The translations under genes were made by a program, and so were the position numbers. Positions 41,064-50,508 of a stretch of DNA of 64,000 bases are shown here, one piece after another. The notes under the pieces are model-generated. The model was not told the origin of the DNA and searched no databases. It was given only the letters and a program-made list of their open reading frames with translations. Within the stretch, counting starts at the first letter, position 1. Every line of letters starts with the position of its first letter. Source of the DNA: Paenibacillus_Z sp042653205 (GTDB lineage: Bacteria > Bacillota > Bacilli > Paenibacillales > Paenibacillaceae); assembly GCF_042653205.1 (NCBI RefSeq), contig NZ_JBHSHY010000011.1:1-64000 (forward strand), given 5' to 3'.

Positions 41064-41711
41064 TCAACCTCCTTGATCCGATTTGGACGATGCGCGCGTC
41101 GTGCGCGGCAGCGCGGCCAGCTTGCCGGATGCGGTGAACAGCACCGCGTCCGCGCCGAGCGGATATTCGGCGTTCCAGACGGCCCGGCGCGCCAGCCATG
41201 CCGCGTGCAGGCCGGTCACGGCCAGCGTCCGCTCGCCCGGCACGCCGGGACCCGACAGCGCGAGGCGCATGCCGTCCGCGGCGGCGCCTTCCTCGGCTTC
41301 GGCCGTGTCCGCCAGGTCGTCCACCAGCAGAAACACGGTGGCACCGCGCTCCGGCTCGGCCAGCGTGCCGACGCCGACCGCGTCCGCCCAAGCCGGCGGC
41401 GCCGTGCGCCCGTCGGCGAACAGATAATCCGCGCACGCCGGCTCCGCCGGCCGCGCGAACGTGTGCATGCGGATGAACGCGGTCAGCCGCTCCTTATCCT
41501 CGAGCTCGGCCGCGAAGCGCACCTCGCTGTCAAGCAGCGTCAGCGCGATGACGGCGGCCAGCCGGCTGTCCGGCTCCAGCTCCGCGGTTCCGGCCGTCAG
41601 ACGGCGCGCCGTCTTGACGGTGCCCGGCTCGGCGAATGCGTCCAGCAGCTCGCGATAGAAGAGCTGCGTATCGTGCACGGGGTCGAACAGCGTCTCATTT
41701 TGCGCGGTCAT
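41064..41711 (-). CDS. phnH: PhnH, C-P lyase core subunit
   Basis: The 215-residue protein starts with LFDPVHDTQLFYRELLDAFA, the normal PhnH N-terminus, followed by PGTVKTARRLTAG and LTLLDSEVRFA. PhnH is a structural dimer of the PhnGHIJ core. The start overlaps the end of phnG by 17 bases. Confidence 0.93.
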   Translation of the reverse strand: MTAQNETLFDPVHDTQLFYRELLDAFAEPGTVKTARRLTAGTAELEPDSRLAAVIALTLLDSEVRFAAELEDKERLTAFIRMHTFARPAEPACADYLFADGRTAPPAWADAVGVGTLAEPERGATVFLLVDDLADTAEAEEGAAADGMRLALSGPGVPGERTLAVTGLHAAWLARRAVWNAEYPLGADAVLFTASGKLAALPRTTRASSKSDQGG

Positions 41712-42135
41712 ACGATTCCTCCATCGTTTCGAATTCCACCTTCGTGGCCAGCGTCAGCTCCTGCTCCTTCAGCCGCCGCTTCAGCAGCTCCCGCTCCTCC
41801 GCGAGAAGCTGCGCCTCCCAGCCGTGCGTCTCCGGCAGCTGCCGGTTATACGCCGCGTCCACGACCGCGAGCCGGTAAGCCAGCTCGGGCCGGTCGCCCA
41901 TCAGAATGCCGTAGCCGAACGTGCCGTCGATCGAGACGGTGCACTCCGTCACGAGCACTTCGGTCAGGTAGAACGGCTCCTGCGACACCGAGTCGCGCGC
42001 TTTCGTCAGCACGAGGCTGTTCTCCGGCGCTTTCACGACGGCGACGTCGTAGCGTTCCAGAATGTCGCGCGCCAGCCGGTCCGGCAGCGACGGCGAGCCT
42101 TCGATCAAGATGCGGGTGATCCGGTATTTTTTCAT
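41695..42135 (-). CDS. phnG: PhnG, C-P lyase core subunit
   Basis: The 146-residue protein occupies the phnG slot and has the PhnG pattern: VAVVKAPENSLVLTKARDSV, FYLTEVLVTECTVSIDGTFG, YGILMGDRPELAYRLAVVDA. It is the smallest core subunit. A Glu/Lys-rich helical tail follows, as in other family members. Confidence 0.92.
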   Translation of the reverse strand: MKKYRITRILIEGSPSLPDRLARDILERYDVAVVKAPENSLVLTKARDSVSQEPFYLTEVLVTECTVSIDGTFGYGILMGDRPELAYRLAVVDAAYNRQLPETHGWEAQLLAEERELLKRRLKEQELTLATKVEFETMEESYDRAK

Positions 42136-42151
42136 CGTTTGCCCTTCCTTC

Positions 42152-42991
42152 CTACTTGACGTTCAATTTCATCCGGTTGCTCAGCCACTCGACGCTGAAC
42201 ACCATGGCGAAGATGACAAGCGCCGCGAACAGCGTCTTGTCGAACTCGTACATCCGCATCGCGTTGGCGATCTCGAAGCCGATCCCGCCCGCGCCGACCG
42301 CGCCGAGAATCGTCGACTCGCCGATGTCGATCTCGAGCCGGAACACGCTCCACGCCACGAACGAGCTCATGACGTTCGGCAGGATGCCCTGCGCGATGAC
42401 CTGCAGCCGGCCGGCGCCCGTCGCTTCCAGCGCTTCGATGGCGCCGGGGTTCACTTCCTCGATCGATTGCGCGAACATCTTCACCAGCATGCCGACCGCG
42501 TGCGTCGCGATGGCCAGGATGCCCGGCAGCGGCCCCATGCCGACGGCGACGATGTACAGCAGCGCCCAGACGAGCGTGGGAATCGCCCGGACGAGCGAAG
42601 CCAGTCCCTTGACCGCCCACGCGGTGTGCGGGGAGACGTTGGCCGCGGCCAGGAAAGACAGGAAGAACGCGATCACGATGGCGACGGCCGTGCCGACGAT
42701 GGCGATTTCGAGCGATTCCAGCGCGGCCTTCAGCACGTACGTCCATTCCGCGGGGTTCGGCGGAAGCATCTCGATGAGCATCGAGAAGAGCTTGCCCGTG
42801 CCGTGCGACAACAGCGAATAGTCGAAATTCATCTTGACGAGACAGAAGACGAAGAAGGCGGCGCCGAAGATCGCCGCGCCCGTCAGCACGGGGTCGCGCC
42901 GCCGCTTGGGCGGCTCGCCGAACGCGCCTGCGGGCTGCCGGGCCTCCTCGCGGCCCAGCAGCTTCGAGCCTGTCGCGTATTCCGGGTTCAT
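42152..42991 (-). CDS. phnE: PhnE phosphonate ABC transporter permease (second)
   Basis: The 279-residue permease has about six membrane segments and the EAA loop region IEEVNPGAIEALEATGAGRL. The start ATG overlaps the other phnE stop codon by four bases. Two adjacent phnE genes make a likely heterodimeric channel. Confidence 0.92.
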   Translation of the reverse strand: MNPEYATGSKLLGREEARQPAGAFGEPPKRRRDPVLTGAAIFGAAFFVFCLVKMNFDYSLLSHGTGKLFSMLIEMLPPNPAEWTYVLKAALESLEIAIVGTAVAIVIAFFLSFLAAANVSPHTAWAVKGLASLVRAIPTLVWALLYIVAVGMGPLPGILAIATHAVGMLVKMFAQSIEEVNPGAIEALEATGAGRLQVIAQGILPNVMSSFVAWSVFRLEIDIGESTILGAVGAGGIGFEIANAMRMYEFDKTLFAALVIFAMVFSVEWLSNRMKLNVK

Positions 42992-43776
42992 AGGATCCTC
43001 TCCCTGATTTTACTGGTCACGAATTCCGTGCCCGCCACGAGCAGCAGCACCAGGATGACCGCCAGGCTTACTTCCTTGAACTGAAACAGCTTCAGTCCTT
43101 TCTGAATGACGAAGCCGAGCCCGCCTCCGCCGACCATGCCGATGATCGTCGACGACCGGACGTTCAGCTCCAGCTTGTACAGCGACCAGGCGACGAAGCC
43201 GGGGAAGAACTGCGGGATGACCGCCTGCCCCAGCACCTGGAAGTACGACGCGCCCGTCGCGCGCACCGCCTCCACCTGGCCCATGTCGATTTCCTCCAAA
43301 ATTTCCGCGTACGCCCGCGTCAGCGTGCCGATCGCCGTGATGATGAGCGCCAGCGTGCCGACCAGCGTGCCGAGGCCGTAAGCGGCGACGAGCACGATCG
43401 CCCAGATGATCGTCGGGATGTTGCGCATGACGGAGGCGAAGGCGCGCGTCGCGACCTGCACCCCGCGATGAGGCGCGGTCGTCTGCGCCGCGAGGAACGC
43501 CAGCACGACGGACACGAGCGCACCGACCACCATGCCGATATAGCTCATGTAGATCGTGTCGAGCGCGGGGCCGAGCAGCTCGTTCAGCGTCGAGAGGTCG
43601 GGCGGCAGGAAGTCGTTCACGACGAACTTGAACATATCGCCGACGCCCTGAAACACGGTGTACGGCGTAAACCCGGTGCGCGCGGACGAGACGATGACGA
43701 GCGCGAGCGCCAGCGCGGCGCCGAGCAGCGTCTGCAGCCGCTTCTGCCGCCTAAGCTCCAGCAAGCGCTTCTCCAC
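42988..43776 (-). CDS. phnE: PhnE phosphonate ABC transporter permease (first)
   Basis: About 262 residues with six membrane segments and the EAA loop EEIDMGQVEAVRATGASYFQ. GTG 43776 has a G-rich site GGGAGGGAG just upstream; an ATG at 43791 has no site and lies inside phnC. It overlaps phnC by about 26 bases. The two permeases are related but not duplicates. Confidence 0.9.
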   Translation of the reverse strand: MEKRLLELRRQKRLQTLLGAALALALVIVSSARTGFTPYTVFQGVGDMFKFVVNDFLPPDLSTLNELLGPALDTIYMSYIGMVVGALVSVVLAFLAAQTTAPHRGVQVATRAFASVMRNIPTIIWAIVLVAAYGLGTLVGTLALIITAIGTLTRAYAEILEEIDMGQVEAVRATGASYFQVLGQAVIPQFFPGFVAWSLYKLELNVRSSTIIGMVGGGGLGFVIQKGLKLFQFKEVSLAVILVLLLVAGTEFVTSKIRERIL

Positions 43777-44539
43777 CCTGCTCCCTCCCATCCGGCGCGG
43801 CGCCGTAGATCCGGTGAATCACGTCTTCCGTCAGCTCCCCGGGCAGGCCGTCGAAGACGACCTCGCCCTTATGGATGCCGATGATGCGCGTCGCGTAATC
43901 GCGGGCCATCGCGACCTGGTGCAGGTTGACGATGCACGTGATGCCGTCCGCGCGGCAGATGTCGCTCAGGTGTTCCATGATCGCCCGCGACGTGACCGGG
44001 TCGAGGCTCGCGATCGGCTCGTCGGCCAGGATAAGCTCCGGCTGCTGCGACAGCGCCCGGGCGATGCCGACCCGCTGCTGCTGGCCGCCGGACAGTTCGT
44101 CGGCCCGCTTGTACATCTGCTGCGACAGGCCGAGCCGGTGCAGGATGCGCTTCGCGTCCTCGACGTCCTTGCGGGAGAAGAGGCCGAGCGAGCCGCTGAA
44201 CGCGTTCATGTAGCCGAGCCGGCCGTGCAGGACGTTGCGCAGCACCGACACGCGCTGAATCAGGTTATAATGCTGGAATATCATGCCCGTCCGGCGCCGC
44301 AGCTGGCGCACCTGCCGGCGCGAGGCGCCGGCCGCGTCGATCTCCTGGAAGCGGATCTCGCCGCCGCTCGGCCTGACGAGCCGGTTGATGCAGCGCAGCA
44401 GCGTGCTCTTGCCCGCGCCGCTCGGCCCGATGACGGCCACGAACTCGCCGCGCCGGACGGAGAAGCTGACGTCCTTCAGCGCCGGCGTGCCGTCCGCGTA
44501 CACTTTGCTCAGGCCGTGGATTTCCAATAACGAAGCCAT
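43751..44539 (-). CDS. phnC: PhnC phosphonate import ATPase
   Basis: The 262-residue ATPase has Walker A GPSGAGKST, Q-loop QHYNLIQR, signature LSGGQQQRVGIARAL and Walker B LILADEPIASLD. The QRVSVLRNVLHGRLG stretch is typical of PhnC. It energises the PhnD/PhnE importer. Confidence 0.95.
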   Translation of the reverse strand: MASLLEIHGLSKVYADGTPALKDVSFSVRRGEFVAVIGPSGAGKSTLLRCINRLVRPSGGEIRFQEIDAAGASRRQVRQLRRRTGMIFQHYNLIQRVSVLRNVLHGRLGYMNAFSGSLGLFSRKDVEDAKRILHRLGLSQQMYKRADELSGGQQQRVGIARALSQQPELILADEPIASLDPVTSRAIMEHLSDICRADGITCIVNLHQVAMARDYATRIIGIHKGEVVFDGLPGELTEDVIHRIYGAAPDGREQGGEALAGA

Positions 44540-44558
44540 TCTCGCAACCCGCCCTTCC

Positions 44559-45590
44559 TTATTTCAGCAGTTCCTCGGGGCTCATGTTCAGCGCTTTGGC
44601 CGTGTCTTTGACGACTTGATAATCGGCGTCGGTGACCGGGAAATAATGCGTCATGCTGCCTTTCGCATCCTTGAAGAATTCCGGGTTCTGCTTGTCGTAG
44701 TTGAAGACGAAGTCCTTGATCTTCTCCACGAGGCCGGCCGGCAGGTCGCCGCGGTACGCCAGCGGGGAGCCCGGGATCGGGTCGGACGTGCCGATGACTT
44801 TATAGTCCGATTCCTTCACGAGGCCCGCATCGACGACGCGCTTGATGCACGAATCGCAGACGCCGGCGCCATCGGCTTGCCCTTTGGCGATCGCGAGGAT
44901 CGACTTGTCATGGCCGCCGGAGAACGAGACGTTGGAGAAGTACGAATCGACCTGGTCGTTCGTGATGCCGAGCTCCTTGATCATCATCATGCGGGGGAAC
45001 AGGTGGCCGGACGTCGACGCCGGATCGGCGAACAGGAACGTCTTGCCTTTCAGGTCCGCGATCGACTTGGCCGGCGAATTCGCGGGCACGACGATCAGGC
45101 TGTGGTAGAACGCAGCTTCTTTGCTGGCCGCCTTGACCGCGAACGGCACGGCGCCGCTGCGCTGGGCGGCGATGATGTACGAGAACGGCCCGAAGCTCGC
45201 GATGTCGATCTTCTTCGTGCGCATCGCTTCGATCACGGCGGTGTAGTCTTCGCCGACGTACAGCTCCGTCTTGATGCCGAGCGCTTTGCCCAGGTCGTCG
45301 ACGAACTGCTGGTTGCCGCGCGACAGCTTGCCTTCTTCCTCGCCCGGCAGCACGCCGAAACGAATGACCTCCGGCCAATCCTTCTTGTCGCCCCCCGAAG
45401 CGCCGTTCGTCGCGGCGGCGTTCGCCGGCTTATCGGCCGCGTCTTTGGACGCGTTACCGGACGCGTTTGCGCCGTTCCCGCTGCCTTGCGCCGCGTTCGC
45501 CGTTTGATTGCCGTTGCCGCAGCCCGCCGTAAACACGATGACCATAATCGACAGAATAGTCAGAATACTGAACCAATGACGCTGTCTCAT
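44559..45590 (-). CDS. phnD: PhnD phosphonate-binding lipoprotein
   Basis: The 343-residue protein has a lipoprotein signal with C24 in the lipobox (FTAGCGNGN), then a Gly/Asn/Ala linker. The periplasmic-binding fold follows: VIRFGVLPGEEEGKLSRGNQ, IDIASFGPFSYIIAA, FADPASTSGHLFPR. In PhnD the binding site is at the F-G-P-F-S and S-T-S-G loops. It delivers alkylphosphonates to PhnC/PhnE. Confidence 0.95.
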   Translation of the reverse strand: MRQRHWFSILTILSIMVIVFTAGCGNGNQTANAAQGSGNGANASGNASKDAADKPANAAATNGASGGDKKDWPEVIRFGVLPGEEEGKLSRGNQQFVDDLGKALGIKTELYVGEDYTAVIEAMRTKKIDIASFGPFSYIIAAQRSGAVPFAVKAASKEAAFYHSLIVVPANSPAKSIADLKGKTFLFADPASTSGHLFPRMMMIKELGITNDQVDSYFSNVSFSGGHDKSILAIAKGQADGAGVCDSCIKRVVDAGLVKESDYKVIGTSDPIPGSPLAYRGDLPAGLVEKIKDFVFNYDKQNPEFFKDAKGSMTHYFPVTDADYQVVKDTAKALNMSPEELLK

Positions 45591-45656
45591 TGCTTGCGTG
45601 CACCTCCGTAATTTTAGGAAACGTCTGCTTCGGCTCGAACCGGCGCGACCGGCTGC

Positions 45657-46394
45657 TCAAGCCTCGAATTGAATCGATACTTTGCACAGGTCGCCCCGGT
45701 ATTTGGCCGACGTCAGCTCTACCCGGCGGCCGTGCTGGTCGCGCATGACGCTTTCGATGTGCAGAATGCTCGTGTTCGGGGAGATTTGCAGCATGCTCGC
45801 TTCCGCCAAGGTCGGATTGCCCGAGCGGAACGCGGACTGCATGCGGTATAGCCGCATGTCGTAATGCTGCTCGAGCAGCGCGTACAGCGACGTCATCCGC
45901 TCGACGGTGTCCAGCAGCTCGGGAAAATACAGCCCCGGCAGCCAAGTCTCGTTCCAGGACAGCGGCACGTCGTCCGCCAGCCGCAATATTTGCAGCCGGT
46001 ACACCGGGTCGCCCTCCGCCAGCCCGAGCGCGTCCGCGATGTCCCGCGGCGCGGCCAGACGGTCGCGGCTGAGCAGCTTCGCTTCGGGTCGGCGGCCGAG
46101 CCTGCGGATGACGTCGGAGAAGCGCATCGCCGGCGTGATCGTGTACTGGATGTCGAGCGGCTTCTCGCACAGGAAGTAGCCCTTCCCTTGATGCGGCCGC
46201 AGAACGCCGGTAAGCACGAGCAAATCGAGCGACTGGCGGATCGTGTAGCGGTTGGCGCGGAAGCGCCGGCCGAGCACCTGCTCCGACGGCATGCGGCCGT
46301 CCTCGCTGTAGAGGCCTTCCCGGATTTCCGCGAGCAGCTTGTCCGCGATGATGTGGTATTCGGGTATCTGCGGCGTCTTGGCGAATCGTTGCAT
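45657..46394 (-). CDS. phnF: PhnF, GntR/HutC-type regulator of phosphonate use
   Basis: The 245-residue protein has an N-terminal GntR HTH (YHIIADKLLAEIREGLYSED, RYTIRQSLDLLVLTGVLRPH) and a C-terminal UTRA domain (GDPVYRLQILRLADDVPLSW, then MRDQHGRRVELTSAKYRGD). It is the expected operon regulator, second in the gene order. AAGGAGG is 12 bases upstream of the ATG. Its own operator is not obvious; TGTCGACA (about 46,447-46,454) is a small dyad upstream. Confidence 0.92.
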   Translation of the reverse strand: MQRFAKTPQIPEYHIIADKLLAEIREGLYSEDGRMPSEQVLGRRFRANRYTIRQSLDLLVLTGVLRPHQGKGYFLCEKPLDIQYTITPAMRFSDVIRRLGRRPEAKLLSRDRLAAPRDIADALGLAEGDPVYRLQILRLADDVPLSWNETWLPGLYFPELLDTVERMTSLYALLEQHYDMRLYRMQSAFRSGNPTLAEASMLQISPNTSILHIESVMRDQHGRRVELTSAKYRGDLCKVSIQFEA

Positions 46395-46506
46395 GTTGGC
46401 GTTGTACCTCCTTCATGGATCGGCTTGCTGCCTAGAAGCTAACTTGTCGACATCAGACGAATGTTAACTTGGCTTATCGGTTTTATGAATGTTCTGCCAA
46501 TCCAGT

Positions 46507-47146
46507 CTAGATCACGTCATAGTTGGCAATAAATCGCTCCACATCGTTGAAATCGGCAAACCGCTCCTCCAGCTGCTCCCGCGTCCAGTCCCACCAGGCG
46601 ATGCGCTCGATGCGCGCCGCCGTCTCCTGCGGAAACCGCTCGCGGATCGGCTTGGCCGGCACGCCCGCGACGATGCAGTAGGGAGGCACGTCCTTCGTCA
46701 CGACCGCGCCGGACCCGATCACCGCGCCGTTGCCGATCGTGACGCCGGGCATGATCGTCGCCCCGTGTCCGATCCAGACGTCGTGGCCGATGGTCACCGG
46801 ATGCGCGCGCCGCCAGTCGAAGAACGCCGCGTCGTCCGTCTCTCCGAAGCCGTAAGCGACCCGGCGGTACGTCGCATGGTGCAGGGTGACGCGCCACATC
46901 GGGTGATTGCCCGGATTTATGCATACATGCGAAGCGATACTTCCCGATGGTCGCATAGTGGATGATCGCTTCGTCGACGCAGTAGCTGTAATCGTCCATC
47001 GTGCTTTCCAGGATGCGGCTTCTCGCGCCGACGGCCGTCCATTCGCCCAGCCGGCTGCGCTGCACGACCGCCGTCTCGTCGATGTTCGGCTCCCGGTTCA
47101 ATTGCCCGCGCCGCCGCGATTCTTGATGGACATCCGTTAACGCCAT
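46507..47146 (-). pseudogene. phosphonate-operon hexapeptide acetyltransferase, frameshifted
   Basis: Two frames share one gene. The first (47146 down to about 46,940) reads MALTDVHQESRRRGQLNRE, VDEAIIHYATIGK. The second continues SIASHVCINPGNHPMW, HPVTIGHDVWIGHGATIMPG and ENDS with FADFNDVERFIANYDVI. The family, a left-handed beta-helix transferase found in phn operons (DapH/CatB-like), needs IGKFCSI at the join; here about 8 bases between the Lys and Ile codons appear to be missing. It is the first gene of the operon, so it is either a true pseudogene or an assembly error. Confidence 0.82.
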
Positions 47147-47169
47147 GCTTGTTTCTCTCCTTCCATATG

Positions 47170-47233
47170 ATTCTAGTTCAAGCTTATCTTGTCGATGTGT
47201 AGCGCGGGTTAAGGTTTGTTTAAGTTCGTGTAA
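47170..47233 (-). promoter_or_regulatory. Pho-box-like array and -10 element before the phn operon
   Basis: On the minus strand TTACAC (47228-47233), TTAAAC (47218-47223), TTAACC (47207-47212) and CTACAC (47197-47202) recur every 10-11 bases, as in the direct TTAACA repeats bound by PhoP. A good -10, TAGAAT, follows at 47170-47175. The array is about 50-85 bases upstream of the start codon. Confidence 0.65.
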
Positions 47234-47317
47234 TGCCCGTGAAAAGTCTTACCGCTCCGCGGAGCGGCCGTAAAGGCCGGAAACGCCTTGCCGCCGGGGG
47301 ACGCGGCGGACGGAACG

Positions 47318-47365
47318 CCAAAAAACGCGGCCGTTTACGTTTTCGTAAACGGCCGCGTTTTGGGC
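47318..47365. terminator. bidirectional terminator, TolB-like gene side
   Basis: A perfect 18-bp stem (AAAACGCGGCCGTTTACG with its complement) has a TTTT loop, with A and T runs at the edges. It separates the phn promoter from the TolB-like gene. No other gene is seen in 47147-47451. Confidence 0.85.
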
Positions 47366-47451
47366 GGTTTGACGCCGGGTCGGGCGGCGGCACACGGGCG
47401 CCGCTCGGGCGCAGGGCCGAGCGCGGCGTGAACGCTGCGGCCCCGGCAATG

Positions 47452-48333
47452 CTATTCCTTCAGCCGGTAGCTCACGAATGCCAGCTTGCGGCTGTCCGGC
47501 GACCACGAGTTGACGTTGATCGTTCCCTGCCCGCCGAAGAGCGCCGCCAGCGTCCGATACGCGCCGCCCTCGCTCGGCATGATCCGAAGATCGACCTGCT
47601 TATTCGCCGGGTGGTCGTTCGGCGCGACGTCGCCTTTGCGGTAGACGAGATAGGCGACGGTTCGGCCGTCCGGCGACACGTGCGGGAACCAGGCGTTGCT
47701 CTCGTCGAACGTCATCTGCGTCTGCTCGCTGCCGTCCGGGTTCATGCGCCATACCTGCATCAGCCCGCTGCGCGTCGAATTGAACCAAATATGCCGGCCG
47801 TCCGGGGAGTACTCCGGCCCGTCGTCCAGCCCCGGAGTATCGGTCAGCTGCGTCTCGACGCCGCCTTCCGCCGGAATCGTATAGATGTCGTACTGCCCGT
47901 TCCGCTCGGCGCAGTACGCGAGCGTGCTGCCGTCCGGCGACCAGCCGTGCAGATAGCTCGGCGCCATCGGCGTGATCAGCGCCGGCCGTCCGCCGGCGAG
48001 CGGCAGGACATAGATGCGTGACTGGCCGTCCTCCCGCGTGTGATGGCTCACCGCGACCTTCGCGTTGTCCGGCGAGAGCACGTGGTCGTTGTTGCAGCGG
48101 TTCGCGAAGCCCGAATCGATGACGGAAGACTCGCGCGTCGCCAGGTCGAACGCGTGAAGCAGGCCGCCGCTATTATAGATGAGCCGCGCGCCGTCGCGCG
48201 TCCAGTTCGGCGCCTCGATCAGCTCGTCGAATTCGGCGAGCGTCGTCCGTTCGCCGGTCTCCGCGTCGATCGTCTCCAATAGGCTGACGACGCCGCGGTC
48301 ATCCGGCCGGGATAGTTCTCGTATCGTGTCCAT
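47452..48333 (-). CDS. TolB-like PD40 beta-propeller protein
   Basis: The 293-residue protein consists of WD40-like PD40 blades: APNWTRDGARLIYNSGG, HVLSPDNAKVAVSHHT, LHGWSPDGSTLAYCAERNG, GPEYSPDGRHIWFNSTRSG, FPHVSPDGRTVAYLVYRKG, SWSPDSRKLAFVSYRL. There is no signal peptide, so it is cytoplasmic. ATG 48333 has GAGGAAGGGG upstream. The role of these proteins in Bacillota is unclear. It is monocistronic. Confidence 0.87.
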   Translation of the reverse strand: MDTIRELSRPDDRGVVSLLETIDAETGERTTLAEFDELIEAPNWTRDGARLIYNSGGLLHAFDLATRESSVIDSGFANRCNNDHVLSPDNAKVAVSHHTREDGQSRIYVLPLAGGRPALITPMAPSYLHGWSPDGSTLAYCAERNGQYDIYTIPAEGGVETQLTDTPGLDDGPEYSPDGRHIWFNSTRSGLMQVWRMNPDGSEQTQMTFDESNAWFPHVSPDGRTVAYLVYRKGDVAPNDHPANKQVDLRIMPSEGGAYRTLAALFGGQGTINVNSWSPDSRKLAFVSYRLKE

Positions 48334-48477
48334 GCGTTCCCCTTCCTCTTGGCGGGAGAAGATTCGCGCAAGCGCTCTCATGCGCATACCGGCGCGCGCG
48401 GCCTGCGCGGTCCCGCCCGTACTGCCCATTATGCGCGTTTCCGGACAAGGTGGCAATGGCCGAGGGGGCACGCGCGC

Positions 48478-50508
48478 TCACGCCTGCAGGAAATTGCCCC
48501 AATTCGTGTCCAGCACTTCCGCCTCGTGCATGCTGATCTGAAACTGCAGCTTGCTCAGCTGCTGCCGGCCGATGTTGCCCTGCCGGTATTCTTCCTGCAG
48601 CGCTTCCCGCTCCGCCTGCAGCGAGAGCATCCGCAGCGTCTGCACCTGCTCCTCATGGATCTCCCCCTGATCCGGCGCGGCGAGCTTGTTGTTCAGCATG
48701 TTGATCATTTGGCGGTAATGGCCGCACACGCGGTTGACGGTGGAATCCTCGCACGTCTCGTTGACCTGCAGCTTATCCAGGGCGTACGCCGCGGTCGCGA
48801 TGCGCAGCCGGATGAACGATCTGCGGTCGACCGCCTTCAGGCTGTCGTACAAGCGCCGCCTGGCCGGCTGGATCGCCGTCAGCACCTTGTTCACGAGCGC
48901 GTACAGCAGCAAGTAGAAGATATGGAACCGGTTCGAGACGACGAGCTCGATCCGCCGGAAAATGCTTTGCAGCACGACCGCTTCCTCCGGCTCGATCTCC
49001 CCCTTCTCCCGCAGCAGCTGCACGCACCGGCGTTCTTCGGCGATGCCGAGCTGACGCAGGAAAAGCTCCTCCGCGCGCGCCTTGCGGGACAGCATCTCGT
49101 ACGAGGTCCGCTTGATGTCCGACAGCCGCTGGTCGTTGTCCGCGATCACGATCGCCGCCGAATGCGTATTGACGTCGTCGATGGCGAGGCGCACGGCTTG
49201 GTTCGCCGCCTTGATCGCGGCGATCTGCGCCCGGAGCTCCTTCTCGCGGGCGTTCGACGCTTCATTCTTCGGCGACGACTCCGCCAGCAGCGGCAGCACG
49301 ATGCTGGCGATGAGGAGCGAGACCAAGATGACGCCGGCGGCCAGGAAGATCATCAGATCGCGCTGCGGGAACGGCTCGCCGTTGCCGACCATGAACGGAA
49401 TCGTGAACGCGCCCGCCAGCGTGATCGCGCCGCGGATGCCGGACAGCGACGTCAGCCCGATTCCCCGCCAGTCGTAGCTTCGGCTGGCGCCGGGCTTGGT
49501 CAGCCGCTCCGACACGGCGAGCCAGAGGAAGCGCAGCGCGATGAGCAGCAGGTAGATGGCGAGCACGTACCCGACGACTTTGAAGTTGTCATACGCCCGG
49601 TTGCTGAAGATGCTGGTCGCGATGGACGGGAGCTGCAAGCCGAGCAGCACGAACACGAGCCCGTTCATGATGAAGAGAATAATATTCCATGTGATCTCCG
49701 ACACGAACTTCTGCTCGATCGTCGTAAAGCCGGAGCGGTCCTGCTCGATCGCGTGCAGAATGCCGCCGGCGACGGCCGCCAGGATGCCGGATACGCCCAT
49801 GTGCTCCGCGGTGTAAAACAGAATGAACGGTGTGACGATCTGGATGAGCACGTGCACGGACGCGTCCTCGATGCCGAACCGGCGCAGCGCCATCCGTCCC
49901 CATATGATCGCGAGCGCCAGCACGGCGCCGACCAGCAGACCGCCGACGGCGATGACGACGAAGCTCCACGACGCCTGCCAGATCGAAAATACGCCCGTGA
50001 CCGCGGCGCCGATGGCGAACTTGAACGCGACGAGGCCGGAAGCGTCGTTCATGAGCGACTCGCCCTCGAGCACCCGGTGAATGTTCGCCGGCAGCTTGAC
50101 GCGCGAGGCGATGGCGGAGACGGCGACCGCGTCCGTCGGCGACAGGATCGCGGCCAGCGCGAACGCCGCCGACAGCGGGATGGCCGGAATCAGCGCGTGA
50201 ATGAAATACCCGCCTGCGATGACGGTCAAGAGCACGAGTCCGACGGCCAGCAGCATGATCGGCAGCCTGAGCGCCCACAGCTCGTCCCGCGGCGTCCGCC
50301 GGCCGTCGTTGAACAGCAGCGGCGCGATGAACAGCAGGAAGAACAGCTCCGGCTCCAAGGAGACGTGGATATGCCACGGCAGATAGACCACCAGCGCCCC
50401 GAGGGCGATCTGAATGACCGGCAGCGGAATGAATGGCAGCGACCGCTGCGCGACCTGGGAGACGGCGAGCAGCAGCAGCAGGACGAGGACAATTTCGAAT
50501 AATTCCAT
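48478..50508 (-). CDS. NhaK-type Na+(K+)/H+ antiporter (CPA1 family)
   Basis: The 676-residue protein has about 12 membrane segments in the first 420 residues, with the CPA1 hallmarks LEPELFFLLFIAPLLFND, LAAILSPTDAVAVSAI, LEGESLMNDASGLVAFK and GIRGAITLAGAFTIPF. The C-terminal 230 residues are a cytoplasmic helical regulatory domain. B. subtilis NhaK (YvgP) has the same layout. It exchanges sodium or potassium for protons. The ATG is at the front of a very hydrophobic helix. Confidence 0.9.
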   Translation of the reverse strand: MELFEIVLVLLLLLAVSQVAQRSLPFIPLPVIQIALGALVVYLPWHIHVSLEPELFFLLFIAPLLFNDGRRTPRDELWALRLPIMLLAVGLVLLTVIAGGYFIHALIPAIPLSAAFALAAILSPTDAVAVSAIASRVKLPANIHRVLEGESLMNDASGLVAFKFAIGAAVTGVFSIWQASWSFVVIAVGGLLVGAVLALAIIWGRMALRRFGIEDASVHVLIQIVTPFILFYTAEHMGVSGILAAVAGGILHAIEQDRSGFTTIEQKFVSEITWNIILFIMNGLVFVLLGLQLPSIATSIFSNRAYDNFKVVGYVLAIYLLLIALRFLWLAVSERLTKPGASRSYDWRGIGLTSLSGIRGAITLAGAFTIPFMVGNGEPFPQRDLMIFLAAGVILVSLLIASIVLPLLAESSPKNEASNAREKELRAQIAAIKAANQAVRLAIDDVNTHSAAIVIADNDQRLSDIKRTSYEMLSRKARAEELFLRQLGIAEERRCVQLLREKGEIEPEEAVVLQSIFRRIELVVSNRFHIFYLLLYALVNKVLTAIQPARRRLYDSLKAVDRRSFIRLRIATAAYALDKLQVNETCEDSTVNRVCGHYRQMINMLNNKLAAPDQGEIHEEQVQTLRMLSLQAEREALQEEYRQGNIGRQQLSKLQFQISMHEAEVLDTNWGNFLQA

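Noticed and set aside
46395..46500. PhnF operator upstream of phnF
   Set aside because: Small dyads such as TGTCGACA exist, but none matches a known PhnF/HutC site well enough to claim.
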